Below are positions 1-7,106 of a DNA stretch of 13,766 nt, in pieces. The notes below the pieces were generated by a model. The model searched no databases. It had not been told where the DNA came from and saw nothing but the letters and a program-made list of their open reading frames with translations. Position numbers and translations under genes: made by a program. Origin of the DNA: DASSHC01 sp035693105 (GTDB lineage: Bacteria; Chloroflexota; Chloroflexia; Thermomicrobiales; Thermomicrobiaceae); contig DASSHC010000033.1 in NCBI GenBank assembly GCA_035693105.1, positions 1-13,766 on the forward strand. Reading direction: 5' to 3'. Each line of letters begins with the position of its first letter. Within the stretch, counting starts at the first letter, position 1.

Positions 1-22
1 CCCGACCGATCCCGCGCTCGAT

Positions 23-38
23 TCACGCCGCCGCGTGA
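23..38 (-). terminator. Short hairpin downstream of the Wzy-like gene (weak terminator candidate)
   Basis: A perfect 6-bp inverted repeat, TCACGC and GCGTGA, encloses a 4-nt loop. It begins about 20 bases beyond the stop codon of the minus-strand polymerase/ligase gene. Position and compactness suggest a transcription end, but no T-run follows on the minus strand, so it is not a canonical intrinsic terminator. Short GC-rich hairpins arise often by chance in DNA this GC-rich. Confidence 0.25.
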
Positions 39-58
39 CGCGCGTACAGCGGGAGCGG

Positions 59-1684
59 TCAGTCGCCGCCCGGCGCGGGCGTGACGGCGAGCGGAGCGGG
101 CACCGCCGGCGCCGCCGCGCGCAGCGAGCCTCCACCTGGGAGGGGCTTCACCGCCAGCTCGGGCAGGCGAACCAGGACCCCGAGCATGAGCCCGACGTAG
201 ATCATGCTCCGCGAGTAGGTCAGGCCCAGATCCCCGTAGCTGAACATGATCTGCATGATCAGCAGAGTGACGATCGTCATCGCGAGCGCGCGGCAGTAGC
301 CGTCGGAGACCGTTCGCACGGTGATCAACCCAAGGACAATCCCCGAGCCAAACAGGTACCAGAAGGCAAGATAGCCGAAGATGCCCATCTTCATCCAGAC
401 CCAGAAGATCGCGCAGTGGGTGATGTAGGTCCAGTACACGAACCCGAGGACTTTCGAGGGATCGTTGGGATCGGTGGTGGTGAGCGAGGGCTCCGCCACG
501 TAGAAGGTGTATTCGTGGCCGAATCCGAGTCCGGTAATCGGCGCGCTCTTGATGTTGCGGGTGATGTTCTCGCGCTCCAGCACGCGCCAGGCGTCCGACG
601 ACTCGTCGCGCGCGTCCGCGTAGCCGATCTGTGACTTGAAGGCGCGCATCGGCTGTCCCAGCGCGCCGTTGGGATGGTTCCAGAAGATGGCGGTGTACGC
701 GCCGATCAGCAGGGCGGCCACCGGAGCGACACGGTAAAAGGTCTGCCGCTTGATCCGCAACATCGAGGCGCCGAACACGACATACGCCATTCCGAGGACG
801 AAAAAGGCGATGCGCCGGCCAGTCTCGAGCTCAGTGAAGAGCAGTGGCAGCAGGAAGGCAAGCATGACCAGCTGCTGGCGTTTCGGGCCGCCGTAGATTT
901 TGAACGCCGACAGCAGGACAAAGAACGTGCCGAAGAAGACCACGTCCTCATGACCGGTGATCGCGTCCAGGTGCACGCCCTGCTGCTTCTCGATCATGTA
1001 GCTGTGGATGCCCTGCAGGCCCTTCAAACCGAGCGCGACGATGATGATCCAGACGAAGGTATTCAGGCGAGCGCGGGTGTTGATGAGATTGCTGGCGAGA
1101 ACGTAGCAGATGGTGAGATAGATGAAGGATCGCGCCTCAGCCCAGGCCGCGTTGAAACTGAACCCGCCTCGACTACTAACAACTCCGTAGGCCAGGCAAG
1201 CCAGCACGGCAAGCAGGAAGAGCATAACCGGCCGGAAGAGCGCCCCGCGGTAGAAGGCGGGGGCGGCGGGATCGTTGGACAGCGCCGGGAAGAGGACCGC
1301 TGCCAGGGCCAACAGCAGCAGGATTTCGGCCGGCTGGACGGGGATTGGCACATGAAACGCGCCGCTCACGCTCTGGAAGAAGTGTGTCTGCGTGGTGATG
1401 AGGTTCAGGCCCGCGATGGGATATTGCTCGATGACGAGGGCGGCGAAAAGCAGGACAGCGACGAAGCGGACCGGCCGCTGCCAGAGCACGATGACGACGA
1501 CCAGGCCGATGGAGCCGCCCAGCACCATCAGCGGAACGAGGGCCGTGAGGCCCAGTGCCAGCGCCGCGCTGAACAGGACCCCAAGGAGGCAGACCCCGAG
1601 GAGCAGCACGAGCGTCGCGGGTCGCGCCGGCTTGAGGCCGAAGCCCGCGCGGGCGCTGGTCGTCAGCGGCGCGACCGCGGTCAC
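59..1684 (-). CDS. O-antigen polymerase/ligase-like (Wzy/WaaL-type) membrane protein
   Basis: This is a polytopic inner-membrane protein of about 541 residues, probably polymerising or ligating lipid-linked repeat units on the outer membrane face. From the proposed start, about ten or more hydrophobic segments are visible, beginning near residues 24-66. A large polar external segment (about residues 340-420) carries SSDAWRVLERENI followed by APITGLGFGHEY. That pattern of a WR-containing helix and then a G-G-G turn is typical of the Wzy_C/O-antigen ligase family. The C-terminus is a short Pro/Ala-rich tail. I chose the GTG at 1684 because hydrophobic, family-like sequence starts just after it. 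An open frame continues to 2146, but that part is Arg/Ser/Pro-rich and does not look coding. The RBS is poor (GGCGGGA), so coupling to a short upstream ORF is possible. The gene is divergent from the Wzz operon. Polymerase versus ligase cannot be decided from sequence; the context favours polymerase. Confidence 0.85.
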   Translation of the reverse strand: MTAVAPLTTSARAGFGLKPARPATLVLLLGVCLLGVLFSAALALGLTALVPLMVLGGSIGLVVVIVLWQRPVRFVAVLLFAALVIEQYPIAGLNLITTQTHFFQSVSGAFHVPIPVQPAEILLLLALAAVLFPALSNDPAAPAFYRGALFRPVMLFLLAVLACLAYGVVSSRGGFSFNAAWAEARSFIYLTICYVLASNLINTRARLNTFVWIIIVALGLKGLQGIHSYMIEKQQGVHLDAITGHEDVVFFGTFFVLLSAFKIYGGPKRQQLVMLAFLLPLLFTELETGRRIAFFVLGMAYVVFGASMLRIKRQTFYRVAPVAALLIGAYTAIFWNHPNGALGQPMRAFKSQIGYADARDESSDAWRVLERENITRNIKSAPITGLGFGHEYTFYVAEPSLTTTDPNDPSKVLGFVYWTYITHCAIFWVWMKMGIFGYLAFWYLFGSGIVLGLITVRTVSDGYCRALAMTIVTLLIMQIMFSYGDLGLTYSRSMIYVGLMLGVLVRLPELAVKPLPGGGSLRAAAPAVPAPLAVTPAPGGD

Positions 1685-1773
1685 TGCCCGTCCCGCCGTC
1701 GCCGGCTCCGCGCCGTCGACCGGGTCACGCGCCGCGAGCGCTCTTGATACGGCTTGGCCATGTGCTCGGCCAC
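1681..1773 (-). CDS. Possible 30-residue upstream ORF coupled to the Wzy-like gene
   Basis: A short basic ORF (GTG 1773, with an alternative ATG at 1761) encodes MAEHMAKPYQERSRRV followed by an Arg-rich end. Its TGA stop overlaps the GTG start of the polymerase gene in the four bases GTGA, which is the classic arrangement for translational coupling. A GGAAGG sequence lies upstream, with a rather long 13-nt spacing to the GTG. The peptide resembles nothing I recognise. It could be a regulatory leader ORF, or the real N-terminus of the polymerase displaced by a frameshift. It could also be chance, since arginine-rich frames are common in GC-rich DNA. Confidence 0.3.
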   Translation of the reverse strand: MAEHMAKPYQERSRRVTRSTARSRRRRDGQ

Positions 1774-2237
1774 GCTGCGGGCCGTTCCTTCCTGGCGTTA
1801 GACGCCGGTCGACATCACTGACGCGAGTACGGTCGTCGTCGTGGCTCGCGCTGCCCACGTGGCCCGAGGACCACGCCGGTACGGCTCGGAGCGCGCTCGG
1901 AGCGGCCGGCGGGGGCGGGTCCACCCAGCCATCCGATGCCGCGCCCGGGCGGACGGGGGCTTGACCCGACCGGTACGAGGTCGCACGAACCGCGAGGCTC
2001 CTCCACATTGGACGCCGAGCGCTCATGGTTCGGCATCCCTCAAATGCGCTAGGGACGGCTCCATCAAATCCGCCATGCCCGTGTCGGTTACGCCGGTCTA
2101 GGGTTAGAACCGTACAGTTAGGACTAGAGGACGATCTGAATGCCATTCGGGTTCAGCCCGAGCGACGATCCCGAGGAGCTGGACGCCAGCAGCGAGACGG
2201 GAGCGCGCCGCGAGTTCCGGGCGAATGGAGTCATGGA
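1685..2237. promoter_or_regulatory. Divergent intergenic region between the Wzy-like gene and the Wzz operon
   Basis: Apart from the short ORF at 1681-1773, I see no convincing gene here. Open frames on both strands are Arg/Pro/Ser-rich with no family features. As the only spacer between two divergent transcription units it must carry promoters for both, but I found no clear -35/-10 pair. The AT-richest part, about 2085-2145, is the best place to look for the operon promoter. A tandem pair of GCTCGGAGC elements lies at 1884-1903. Confidence 0.5.
1884..1904. repeat. Tandem GCTCGGAGCG repeat, 11-bp period
   Basis: GCTCGGAGCG occurs twice, at 1884-1893 and 1895-1904, so the copies are one helical turn apart. 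Each copy contains the odd-centred palindrome GCTC-G-GAGC. This spacing is what a cooperatively binding regulator would use, and the pair lies within the divergent spacer. A chance origin cannot be excluded. Confidence 0.4.
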
Positions 2238-3281
2238 GTGAAGCGGTACGTTGCCACCTTTTATCGCCACTGGTGGTTGTATCTGCCCATCCTGATCTTG
2301 CTGTTGGCCGGCACGGCGGTCGGCACGAACGCCGTGGTCCGCAAGGCCGCCAAGTACCAGTCCACGACCCGGATCTGGGTCAGCGAACCACCCTTGCAGC
2401 AAGCGCTGGGGCAGACCCAGTCCTACCAGCAGCGCACGCCGGCGCAGGCCCGCAACGACATGCTCTACCAGCTGATTCAGACCGACTCGTTCATTCGCAA
2501 TATCCTCACGGGCACGCCGACCGCCGGCCAACTGAACGGCGATCTGGACCACGATCAGCCCACGATCCTCAAGGTGCGCGCCGGCATTCGCATTCAGGTG
2601 CTGGGCGCCAACAGCGTCCTGATCTCCTATGAGGACGCCAGTCCGGAGATCGCACAGAGCGTGCTGCAGAACATCGTCAACGAGTTCCGCAACTGGTTGC
2701 TGGCGTCGAATCTCGAGCAGGCGTCGGCCGAAAAGACCTATTACGAGGATCAAGCAACGTCGTACCAGCAGCAGGTCGACCAGGCGCGACAGAACCTCGA
2801 CGCCTTCACCGCCCAGCATCCGTCCATCACGCCGGATGACCTCACTGCTCAGGCCCAATTGCAGCGCCTCCAGTCGGTGCTCCAGGCGGCCGAGCAGACG
2901 TATAACGTAGCGCAGTCCAAGCTGCAGGAAGCCGAAGTGATCAACAGCCTGTCGTCGGCCAGCACGGACGGAAGCACCTTCCGCATCCTCGACACGCCGA
3001 CCCGTCCCGGGAATCCGGCCTCGGTGCTGAAGAAAGCGATCAAATACAGCGGGTTGGGTGTCGGCGGCAGCTTCGCGTTCGTTCTCGCGGCGATCTTCAT
3101 CTTGACGTGGACGGACAAGAACGTCTGGACCAGCGAGGAACTCAAGGCGTGCTGTCAGTTTCCGGTTCTCGAAGTGGTACCTCATCTCAAGCGGCGCACG
3201 GAGCGCCCCAATGAGCCCGCGGCGCAGCAGAAATCGGGTTCGCCCTCAGAAGCGCCGATCCCGAGCGCCAGCACCGGCTGA
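2238..3281 (+). CDS. Wzz/chain-length-determinant-type polysaccharide co-polymerase
   Basis: This 347-residue membrane protein of the polysaccharide co-polymerase (Wzz/CapA-like) type should control chain length with the polymerase and the adjacent ATPase. It has the family architecture. TM1 lies at about residues 13-34 just after the start (HWWLYLPILILLLAG). A large external domain follows, with coiled-coil-prone stretches at about 160-190 and 208-234. A Pro-rich segment near 252-262 (DTPTRPGNP) precedes TM2 at about 271-291, and a cytoplasmic Ser/Pro-rich tail of about 55 residues ends the protein. No Walker motifs are present, so the ATPase is separate. The GTG at 2238 is preferred because GGAG at 2227-2230 gives 7-nt spacing and TM1 then sits near the N-terminus. 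The frame stays open back to 2025, but the added 71 residues are atypical. This is the first gene of the operon. Confidence 0.87.
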   Translation: MKRYVATFYRHWWLYLPILILLLAGTAVGTNAVVRKAAKYQSTTRIWVSEPPLQQALGQTQSYQQRTPAQARNDMLYQLIQTDSFIRNILTGTPTAGQLNGDLDHDQPTILKVRAGIRIQVLGANSVLISYEDASPEIAQSVLQNIVNEFRNWLLASNLEQASAEKTYYEDQATSYQQQVDQARQNLDAFTAQHPSITPDDLTAQAQLQRLQSVLQAAEQTYNVAQSKLQEAEVINSLSSASTDGSTFRILDTPTRPGNPASVLKKAIKYSGLGVGGSFAFVLAAIFILTWTDKNVWTSEELKACCQFPVLEVVPHLKRRTERPNEPAAQQKSGSPSEAPIPSASTG

Positions 3282-3318
3282 CGTACGACGTCCCTCGCGT
3301 TGAATGGAGACCCGTCCC

Positions 3319-4080
3319 GTGCCAGTGATCAACCGCCTGCACCGTCGCAGCGCTCAGGGAGCCGAACTCGAGATCTACCGCAATCTGTACACGCGCATCC
3401 TCCTGCGGGCGGGCCAGAAGACTGAGGGCATCGTTCTGGGCATCACCAGCGCGACCCCTGGTGAAGGCAAGACCATCACCGCGCTCAACCTCGCCCGCGC
3501 CTTCGCCGAAGACCGGCGACTGGCCTCCTCGTCCGGCCAGCACCGGGAGCGACTGCTGGGTGGCAAGATCGGCAGCCAGATTCTCGACCAGGGGCGGTTG
3601 CCGCACCGGGGGACGCCGTCGGACGTCCTCATCATCGACTGCAACGAGGGGCGCGTGCGGGCGAGCCACAAACTCGAGGTTCAGGAGCTGCCGGGGCTCA
3701 CCGATTACCTGACCGGTTCCTGTTCGCTCAACGACATTATTCGGGTGACCAAGACGCCGCAGCTCGCGGTCATCCCGGTCGGCGCGAGCCCCGATTCCTT
3801 GATGGTCCTGATCGGCTCGGAGGGCATGCGCGACCTCATCGAGGCCGTGCGCTGGCGCTTCGCACTGGTGGTGGTGGATCTCCCCGCCGTGCTCGCCGGC
3901 GCCGACACGCAGGCGATGACCCCGCTGGTCGACTATCTCCTGATGGTCGTGCGCTCGGGCCAGGTGTCGCAGAAGGACCTCAAGCGGGCGCTGGAGCTGA
4001 TCGAGCCGCAGAAACTGATTGGAACGGTGCTCAATGACCGCCGGCGAACGTTGCCGAACTGGCTCGACCAGCTCTTCTAG
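3319..4080 (+). CDS. BY-kinase-like (CpsD/CapB-type) P-loop ATPase, degenerate
   Basis: This cytoplasmic ATPase of the bacterial tyrosine kinase/MinD-like family, about 253 residues, is the expected partner of the preceding co-polymerase. Family features are an N-terminal EIYRNLYTRI segment, Walker A SATPGEGKT with Lys51, a Walker A' region VLIIDCNEGR (Asp107), and Walker B LVVVDLP (Asp187). Several things are unusual. Walker A' normally reads IDxDxR, but the second Asp is Asn109 and the Arg is displaced. The distance from Lys51 to Asp107 is about 56 residues, against about 23-25 normally, which implies a roughly 30-residue insertion of polar sequence. The C-terminus has no tyrosine cluster (it ends NWLDQLF), so autophosphorylation there is impossible. 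It may regulate polymerisation by ATP-dependent association only. GTG 3319 is preferred because GGAG at 3306-3309 lies 9 nt upstream; ATG 3304 in the same frame lacks an RBS. Confidence 0.82.
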   Translation: MPVINRLHRRSAQGAELEIYRNLYTRILLRAGQKTEGIVLGITSATPGEGKTITALNLARAFAEDRRLASSSGQHRERLLGGKIGSQILDQGRLPHRGTPSDVLIIDCNEGRVRASHKLEVQELPGLTDYLTGSCSLNDIIRVTKTPQLAVIPVGASPDSLMVLIGSEGMRDLIEAVRWRFALVVVDLPAVLAGADTQAMTPLVDYLLMVVRSGQVSQKDLKRALELIEPQKLIGTVLNDRRRTLPNWLDQLF

Positions 4081-4107
4081 ACAGGGCGTTCAGGGGAGTG
4101 TGATGCA

Positions 4108-4254
4108 GTGGTAGGCCTGGTTCCGGTTGTCCTCCTCGTCGTCACGTTCGTCGTCCTCGGGCAGAAGGAGCGGGCGTTCGACGGCGGCACCGGGATGAAG
4201 ATCGTGGTGGCGGCGCTGGTGATCACCGCACTGAGCGCCTTTGGTCTGCTGTAG
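4108..4254 (+). CDS. Small two-helix membrane protein (48 residues), unknown function
   Basis: A 48-residue ORF begins at GTG 4108, with AGGGGAG at 4092-4098 giving ideal 9-nt spacing, and stops at TAG 4252-4254. It fits between the ATPase and the flippase with gaps of 27 and 17 bp. The product has two hydrophobic stretches, about residues 2-18 (VGLVPVVLLVVTFVVLG) and 31-48 (KIVVAALVITALSAFGLL). A short polar loop, QKERAFDGGTGM, links them, giving a helical hairpin. Third codon positions are G/C-rich as in neighbouring genes. I do not recognise the family. By position it could assist the flippase, polymerase or co-polymerase complex, but this is inference. The RBS, spacing, codon bias and operon fit all argue that it is real. 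Confidence 0.7.
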   Translation: MVGLVPVVLLVVTFVVLGQKERAFDGGTGMKIVVAALVITALSAFGLL

Positions 4255-4271
4255 ACAGGGGCGAGCGATCG

Positions 4272-5738
4272 ATGGGTACCTTCCGCCGCGCGCTGGGTAA
4301 TGGCGGCGTGATGCTCCTGTCACAAGTCATCACCTGGACCGCGACGCTCGTCCTGACCGGGGCGCTGGCGCGGTACCTCGGCAACGTGGGCTTCGGGAAC
4401 CTCTACCTGGCGACCTCGATGGCCCTGATCTTCAGCGTGCTGGTCAACTTCGGGCTCGATCAGCAGTTGACCCGCGCCGTGGCCCGCGACAAGAGCCTGA
4501 CCCAGACCTATCTGATCAATTCGCTCGCGATCAAGACGCTGACGGCGGGTATCGCCTACCTCATGGTGATCTCACTGGCGCACCTGCTGCACTACGACTC
4601 CACCATGCAGCACCTCATTCTCATCTATTCGCTCATCCTCTTTCTCAATGGCTACACGGCATCCTTCACCGCCGCGTTCCAGGCGCACGAGTACATGGTC
4701 CCGCCGGCCGTCGCCTCCATCTTCGAAAAGGTCTTCGATGCCGCCGCCGCGATCCTGCTGCTCTCGCTCGGCTATGGCATCCTGGCCGTCGCCGCGGTGT
4801 ACGTGGCCGGCGCCGCCTCGAACCTGCTGTGGCAACTGGTCCTGTCACGACGCAAGCTCAGCCTCGGCCTGCCCCGCATCGACAGGGCCGTGGTCCGTGT
4901 GCTGGTCATCGGTGCGCTCCCCTTCTTTCTGTACTGGGTGCTCGGTTCCATCTACTACCGCATCGACGTTGTGCTCCTCTCCAAGATGACCAATGAGACG
5001 GTCGTCGGCTGGTACGGCGCGGCCTATCGCCTGTTCGACACGCTGGTCTTTCTTCCGAACATCGTCTCGACCGCGATCATCTTCCCGATCCTCTCCCGCC
5101 TCTCGCAGAACTCGCGGGAGAACTTCTCCATCGCCTTGAACCGGGGGCTGCAGACCATGGTGATCATCGGCTTGCCTCTGTGCACCGGGCTCTTCACCCT
5201 GGCGCGGCCCATCATCTCCTTCGTGTACGGCAAGTCCGAGTTCTTGCCGGCTGTGCCCGCGCTTCGCTGGCTCGCGCTCGGGCTGTTTGTCCTCTATCTC
5301 AACTCGATCCTGGGGGTGGCGCTGATCAGTCTGAATCAAGAGCGAAAGATGACCGTCGCCGCCGGGATCGCGATCGCCGTCAACCTCGCGCTCAATGTCG
5401 CGTTGATCCCGCGCTACCAGCATGTCGCCGCGGCGGCCACGACCTTCTTCACCGAGCTGCTGCTGTTCGGGTACCTGCTCCATTACCTCCCCAGCGATCT
5501 GCGGCTCCGAGGGAGCTTGAGCACCTGCGTGCGGGTCGCCGCTGCCAGCGCCGCGATGGCCCTGGTGCTCACGGCGCTGCGGCATCAGCCGCTCGCCCTC
5601 CTGATCCCGCTCGGCGCGGCCGTGTACGCCGCCGGCATCCTCGCGCTCGGGGTGGTGTCGCGGCGCGAGTTGCAGATGATCGTTCGGGAGGTGGCACGGC
5701 GGCGCGCGCCGGTCGAGGGCGAAGCGGTCAAGGTTTGA
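4272..5738 (+). CDS. Wzx-type polysaccharide flippase (MOP superfamily)
   Basis: This 488-residue polytopic membrane protein probably translocates the undecaprenyl-linked repeat unit across the cytoplasmic membrane. The N-terminus NGGVMLLSQVITW leads into a TM with the family-typical ARYLG. About 12-14 hydrophobic segments are visible. The mid-protein signature YYRIDVVLLSKMTNETVVGW, followed by GAAYRL, is characteristic of polysaccharide exporters of the RfbX/Wzx group. The length is normal for the family (about 420-500). The start is ATG 4272 with an AGGGGCGAG-like RBS 17 bp after the small two-helix gene. The short basic C-terminus (VARRRAPVEGEAVKV) is cytoplasmic. Substrate cannot be inferred. 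Confidence 0.92.
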   Translation: MGTFRRALGNGGVMLLSQVITWTATLVLTGALARYLGNVGFGNLYLATSMALIFSVLVNFGLDQQLTRAVARDKSLTQTYLINSLAIKTLTAGIAYLMVISLAHLLHYDSTMQHLILIYSLILFLNGYTASFTAAFQAHEYMVPPAVASIFEKVFDAAAAILLLSLGYGILAVAAVYVAGAASNLLWQLVLSRRKLSLGLPRIDRAVVRVLVIGALPFFLYWVLGSIYYRIDVVLLSKMTNETVVGWYGAAYRLFDTLVFLPNIVSTAIIFPILSRLSQNSRENFSIALNRGLQTMVIIGLPLCTGLFTLARPIISFVYGKSEFLPAVPALRWLALGLFVLYLNSILGVALISLNQERKMTVAAGIAIAVNLALNVALIPRYQHVAAAATTFFTELLLFGYLLHYLPSDLRLRGSLSTCVRVAAASAAMALVLTALRHQPLALLIPLGAAVYAAGILALGVVSRRELQMIVREVARRRAPVEGEAVKV

Positions 5739-5811
5739 ACGCGTGCGCGCTGTGCATTCGGAGCGTGCGATGCGGGGGGCGCGGTTCCCTCCGCTCAAGC
5801 GGAGAAGACGG

Positions 5812-7056
5812 ATGAGGATGCTCTTTCTGACGCCCTATCTGCCGAGCCCCCCGCGCACGGGCGGCGCGCGGCGGCTGCACGCGCTGATGCGCGGCCTGGC
5901 GCGGGCGCACCACGTTTCCGTCCTGTCGCAGGTGCGAGCGGGCACGGACGTGGCCGAGGCGGTCGCGGCAACCCTTGCCTATTGTCACGAGGTGGTCACC
6001 GTCCCCAACACGGCCTTCGCCGCGCACGGGCCGCGCAAGCGCCGGCTGCAGCTCCGCTCGCTCGCCTCGACCAGGAGCTTTGAACACCGGGTCTACCACT
6101 ATCCCGCCTACCAGGCGGCACTCGACGAACTCCTGGCGCACAACCGCTACGATTTGATCGTCGTCGAGTTCTCGATCATGGCCTACTACCGGCTGCCACG
6201 CGGCCCGCTTCTCGTCCTCGACGAGCACAACATCGAGTATGAGATTCACGCACGCACCGCCAGGACCGATACCCAGCCCCACCGCCGGCTGTACAGCGCC
6301 GTGAACTTTCTCAAGCTGCGCCGGGAGGAGCGCGCGGCCTGGCGCCGCTTCGACGGCTGCGTGCTCACTTCGGAGTGTGACCAGCGCACGTTGTTGCGCG
6401 ATTTTCCCGGCGCGCGCACCCGCGTGGTGCCCAATGGCGTGGACAGCGCCCTGTTCCAGCCCAGCGCCACGCCGCCCCGGAACGACGTCATCCTCTTCTT
6501 TGGCGCCATCGACTACTATCCCAATACACAGGGGCTGCTCTATTTCCTGACCGAGATCTGGCCGACGCTGCACCAGCGCCGCCCCGCGCTCACGTTGATG
6601 ATCGTCGGCCAGTCGCCGCCGCCGTCGATCCTGGCCTATCAGGGCAACGGCGTGGTCGTGACCGGGGTCGTCGACGATATCCGGTCATACATCGCCGAGG
6701 CGGCGGTCGTGATCGTGCCGCTCCAGATCGGCGGCGGCACGCGCCTCAAGATTCTTGAGGCCATGTCGATGGAGAAAGCGATCGTCTCGACGAGTCTCGG
6801 CGCCGAGGGCATCGATGTCACCGATGGCCGCAACATCTTGATCGCCGACAGGCCCGGCGACTTCGCGGCGCGGGTCGAGGAGGTGCTCGCCGATCGCGCT
6901 CGGCGGGAGGCGCTGGGGCGGGAGGCGCGCGCGCTGATCACAATCAGGTACGAGTGGGACGTGGCCGTGCAAACGCTGAACGACTTCTTTCGCGAGCTTC
7001 AGGGGTGGCGCGCGGACATGCCGGTCGTCGCGCGTCGTCTCGCTAGCTCGAGCTGA
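5812..7056 (+). CDS. Glycosyltransferase family 4 (GT-B fold)
   Basis: This 414-residue cytoplasmic retaining glycosyltransferase probably adds a sugar to the lipid-linked repeat unit. The N-terminus LFLTPYLPSPPRTGGARRLH is typical of GT4 enzymes of exopolysaccharide clusters. The middle has VVPNGVD (about 205-211), then FFGAIDYYPNTQG at the start of the second Rossmann domain. GGGTRLKILEAMSMEKAIVS (about 307-326) carries the conserved second Glu of the EX7E motif, Glu316. The first Glu position is Gly308, as is common in the GGGTR subgroup. ATG 5812 is chosen because GGAG at 5801-5804 lies 7 nt upstream and the Rossmann beta-strand starts right after it. The frame extends to a GTG at 5743, but those residues are Arg-rich and atypical. 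It is the only glycosyltransferase in the window; donor and linkage are unknown. Confidence 0.92.
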   Translation: MRMLFLTPYLPSPPRTGGARRLHALMRGLARAHHVSVLSQVRAGTDVAEAVAATLAYCHEVVTVPNTAFAAHGPRKRRLQLRSLASTRSFEHRVYHYPAYQAALDELLAHNRYDLIVVEFSIMAYYRLPRGPLLVLDEHNIEYEIHARTARTDTQPHRRLYSAVNFLKLRREERAAWRRFDGCVLTSECDQRTLLRDFPGARTRVVPNGVDSALFQPSATPPRNDVILFFGAIDYYPNTQGLLYFLTEIWPTLHQRRPALTLMIVGQSPPPSILAYQGNGVVVTGVVDDIRSYIAEAAVVIVPLQIGGGTRLKILEAMSMEKAIVSTSLGAEGIDVTDGRNILIADRPGDFAARVEEVLADRARREALGREARALITIRYEWDVAVQTLNDFFRELQGWRADMPVVARRLASSS

Positions 7057-7106
7057 CGTCCGGCGGCTGACGGCGGAATCCGCCATGCAGCAGAAAGGCA
7101 TCGCCG

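Noticed and set aside
674..1747. Long plus-strand open frame opposite the Wzy-like gene
   Set aside because: It encodes Glu/Gln/Arg/Asp-rich low-complexity sequence and is the antisense shadow of a clear polytopic membrane protein.
1685..2146. N-terminal extension of the Wzy-like protein by about 154 residues
   Set aside because: The frame is open, but it is Arg/Ser/Pro-rich, unlike the rest of the protein, has no family features, and would run through the divergent promoter region.
2025..2237. N-terminal extension of the Wzz-type protein by 71 residues
   Set aside because: The extension is polar and Arg-rich, whereas the family begins just before TM1. GTG 2238 has a GGAG at the right distance.
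2124..3185. Long minus-strand open frame opposite the Wzz-type gene
   Set aside because: Its composition is typical of an antisense shadow in high-GC DNA, and the plus-strand protein has clear family architecture.
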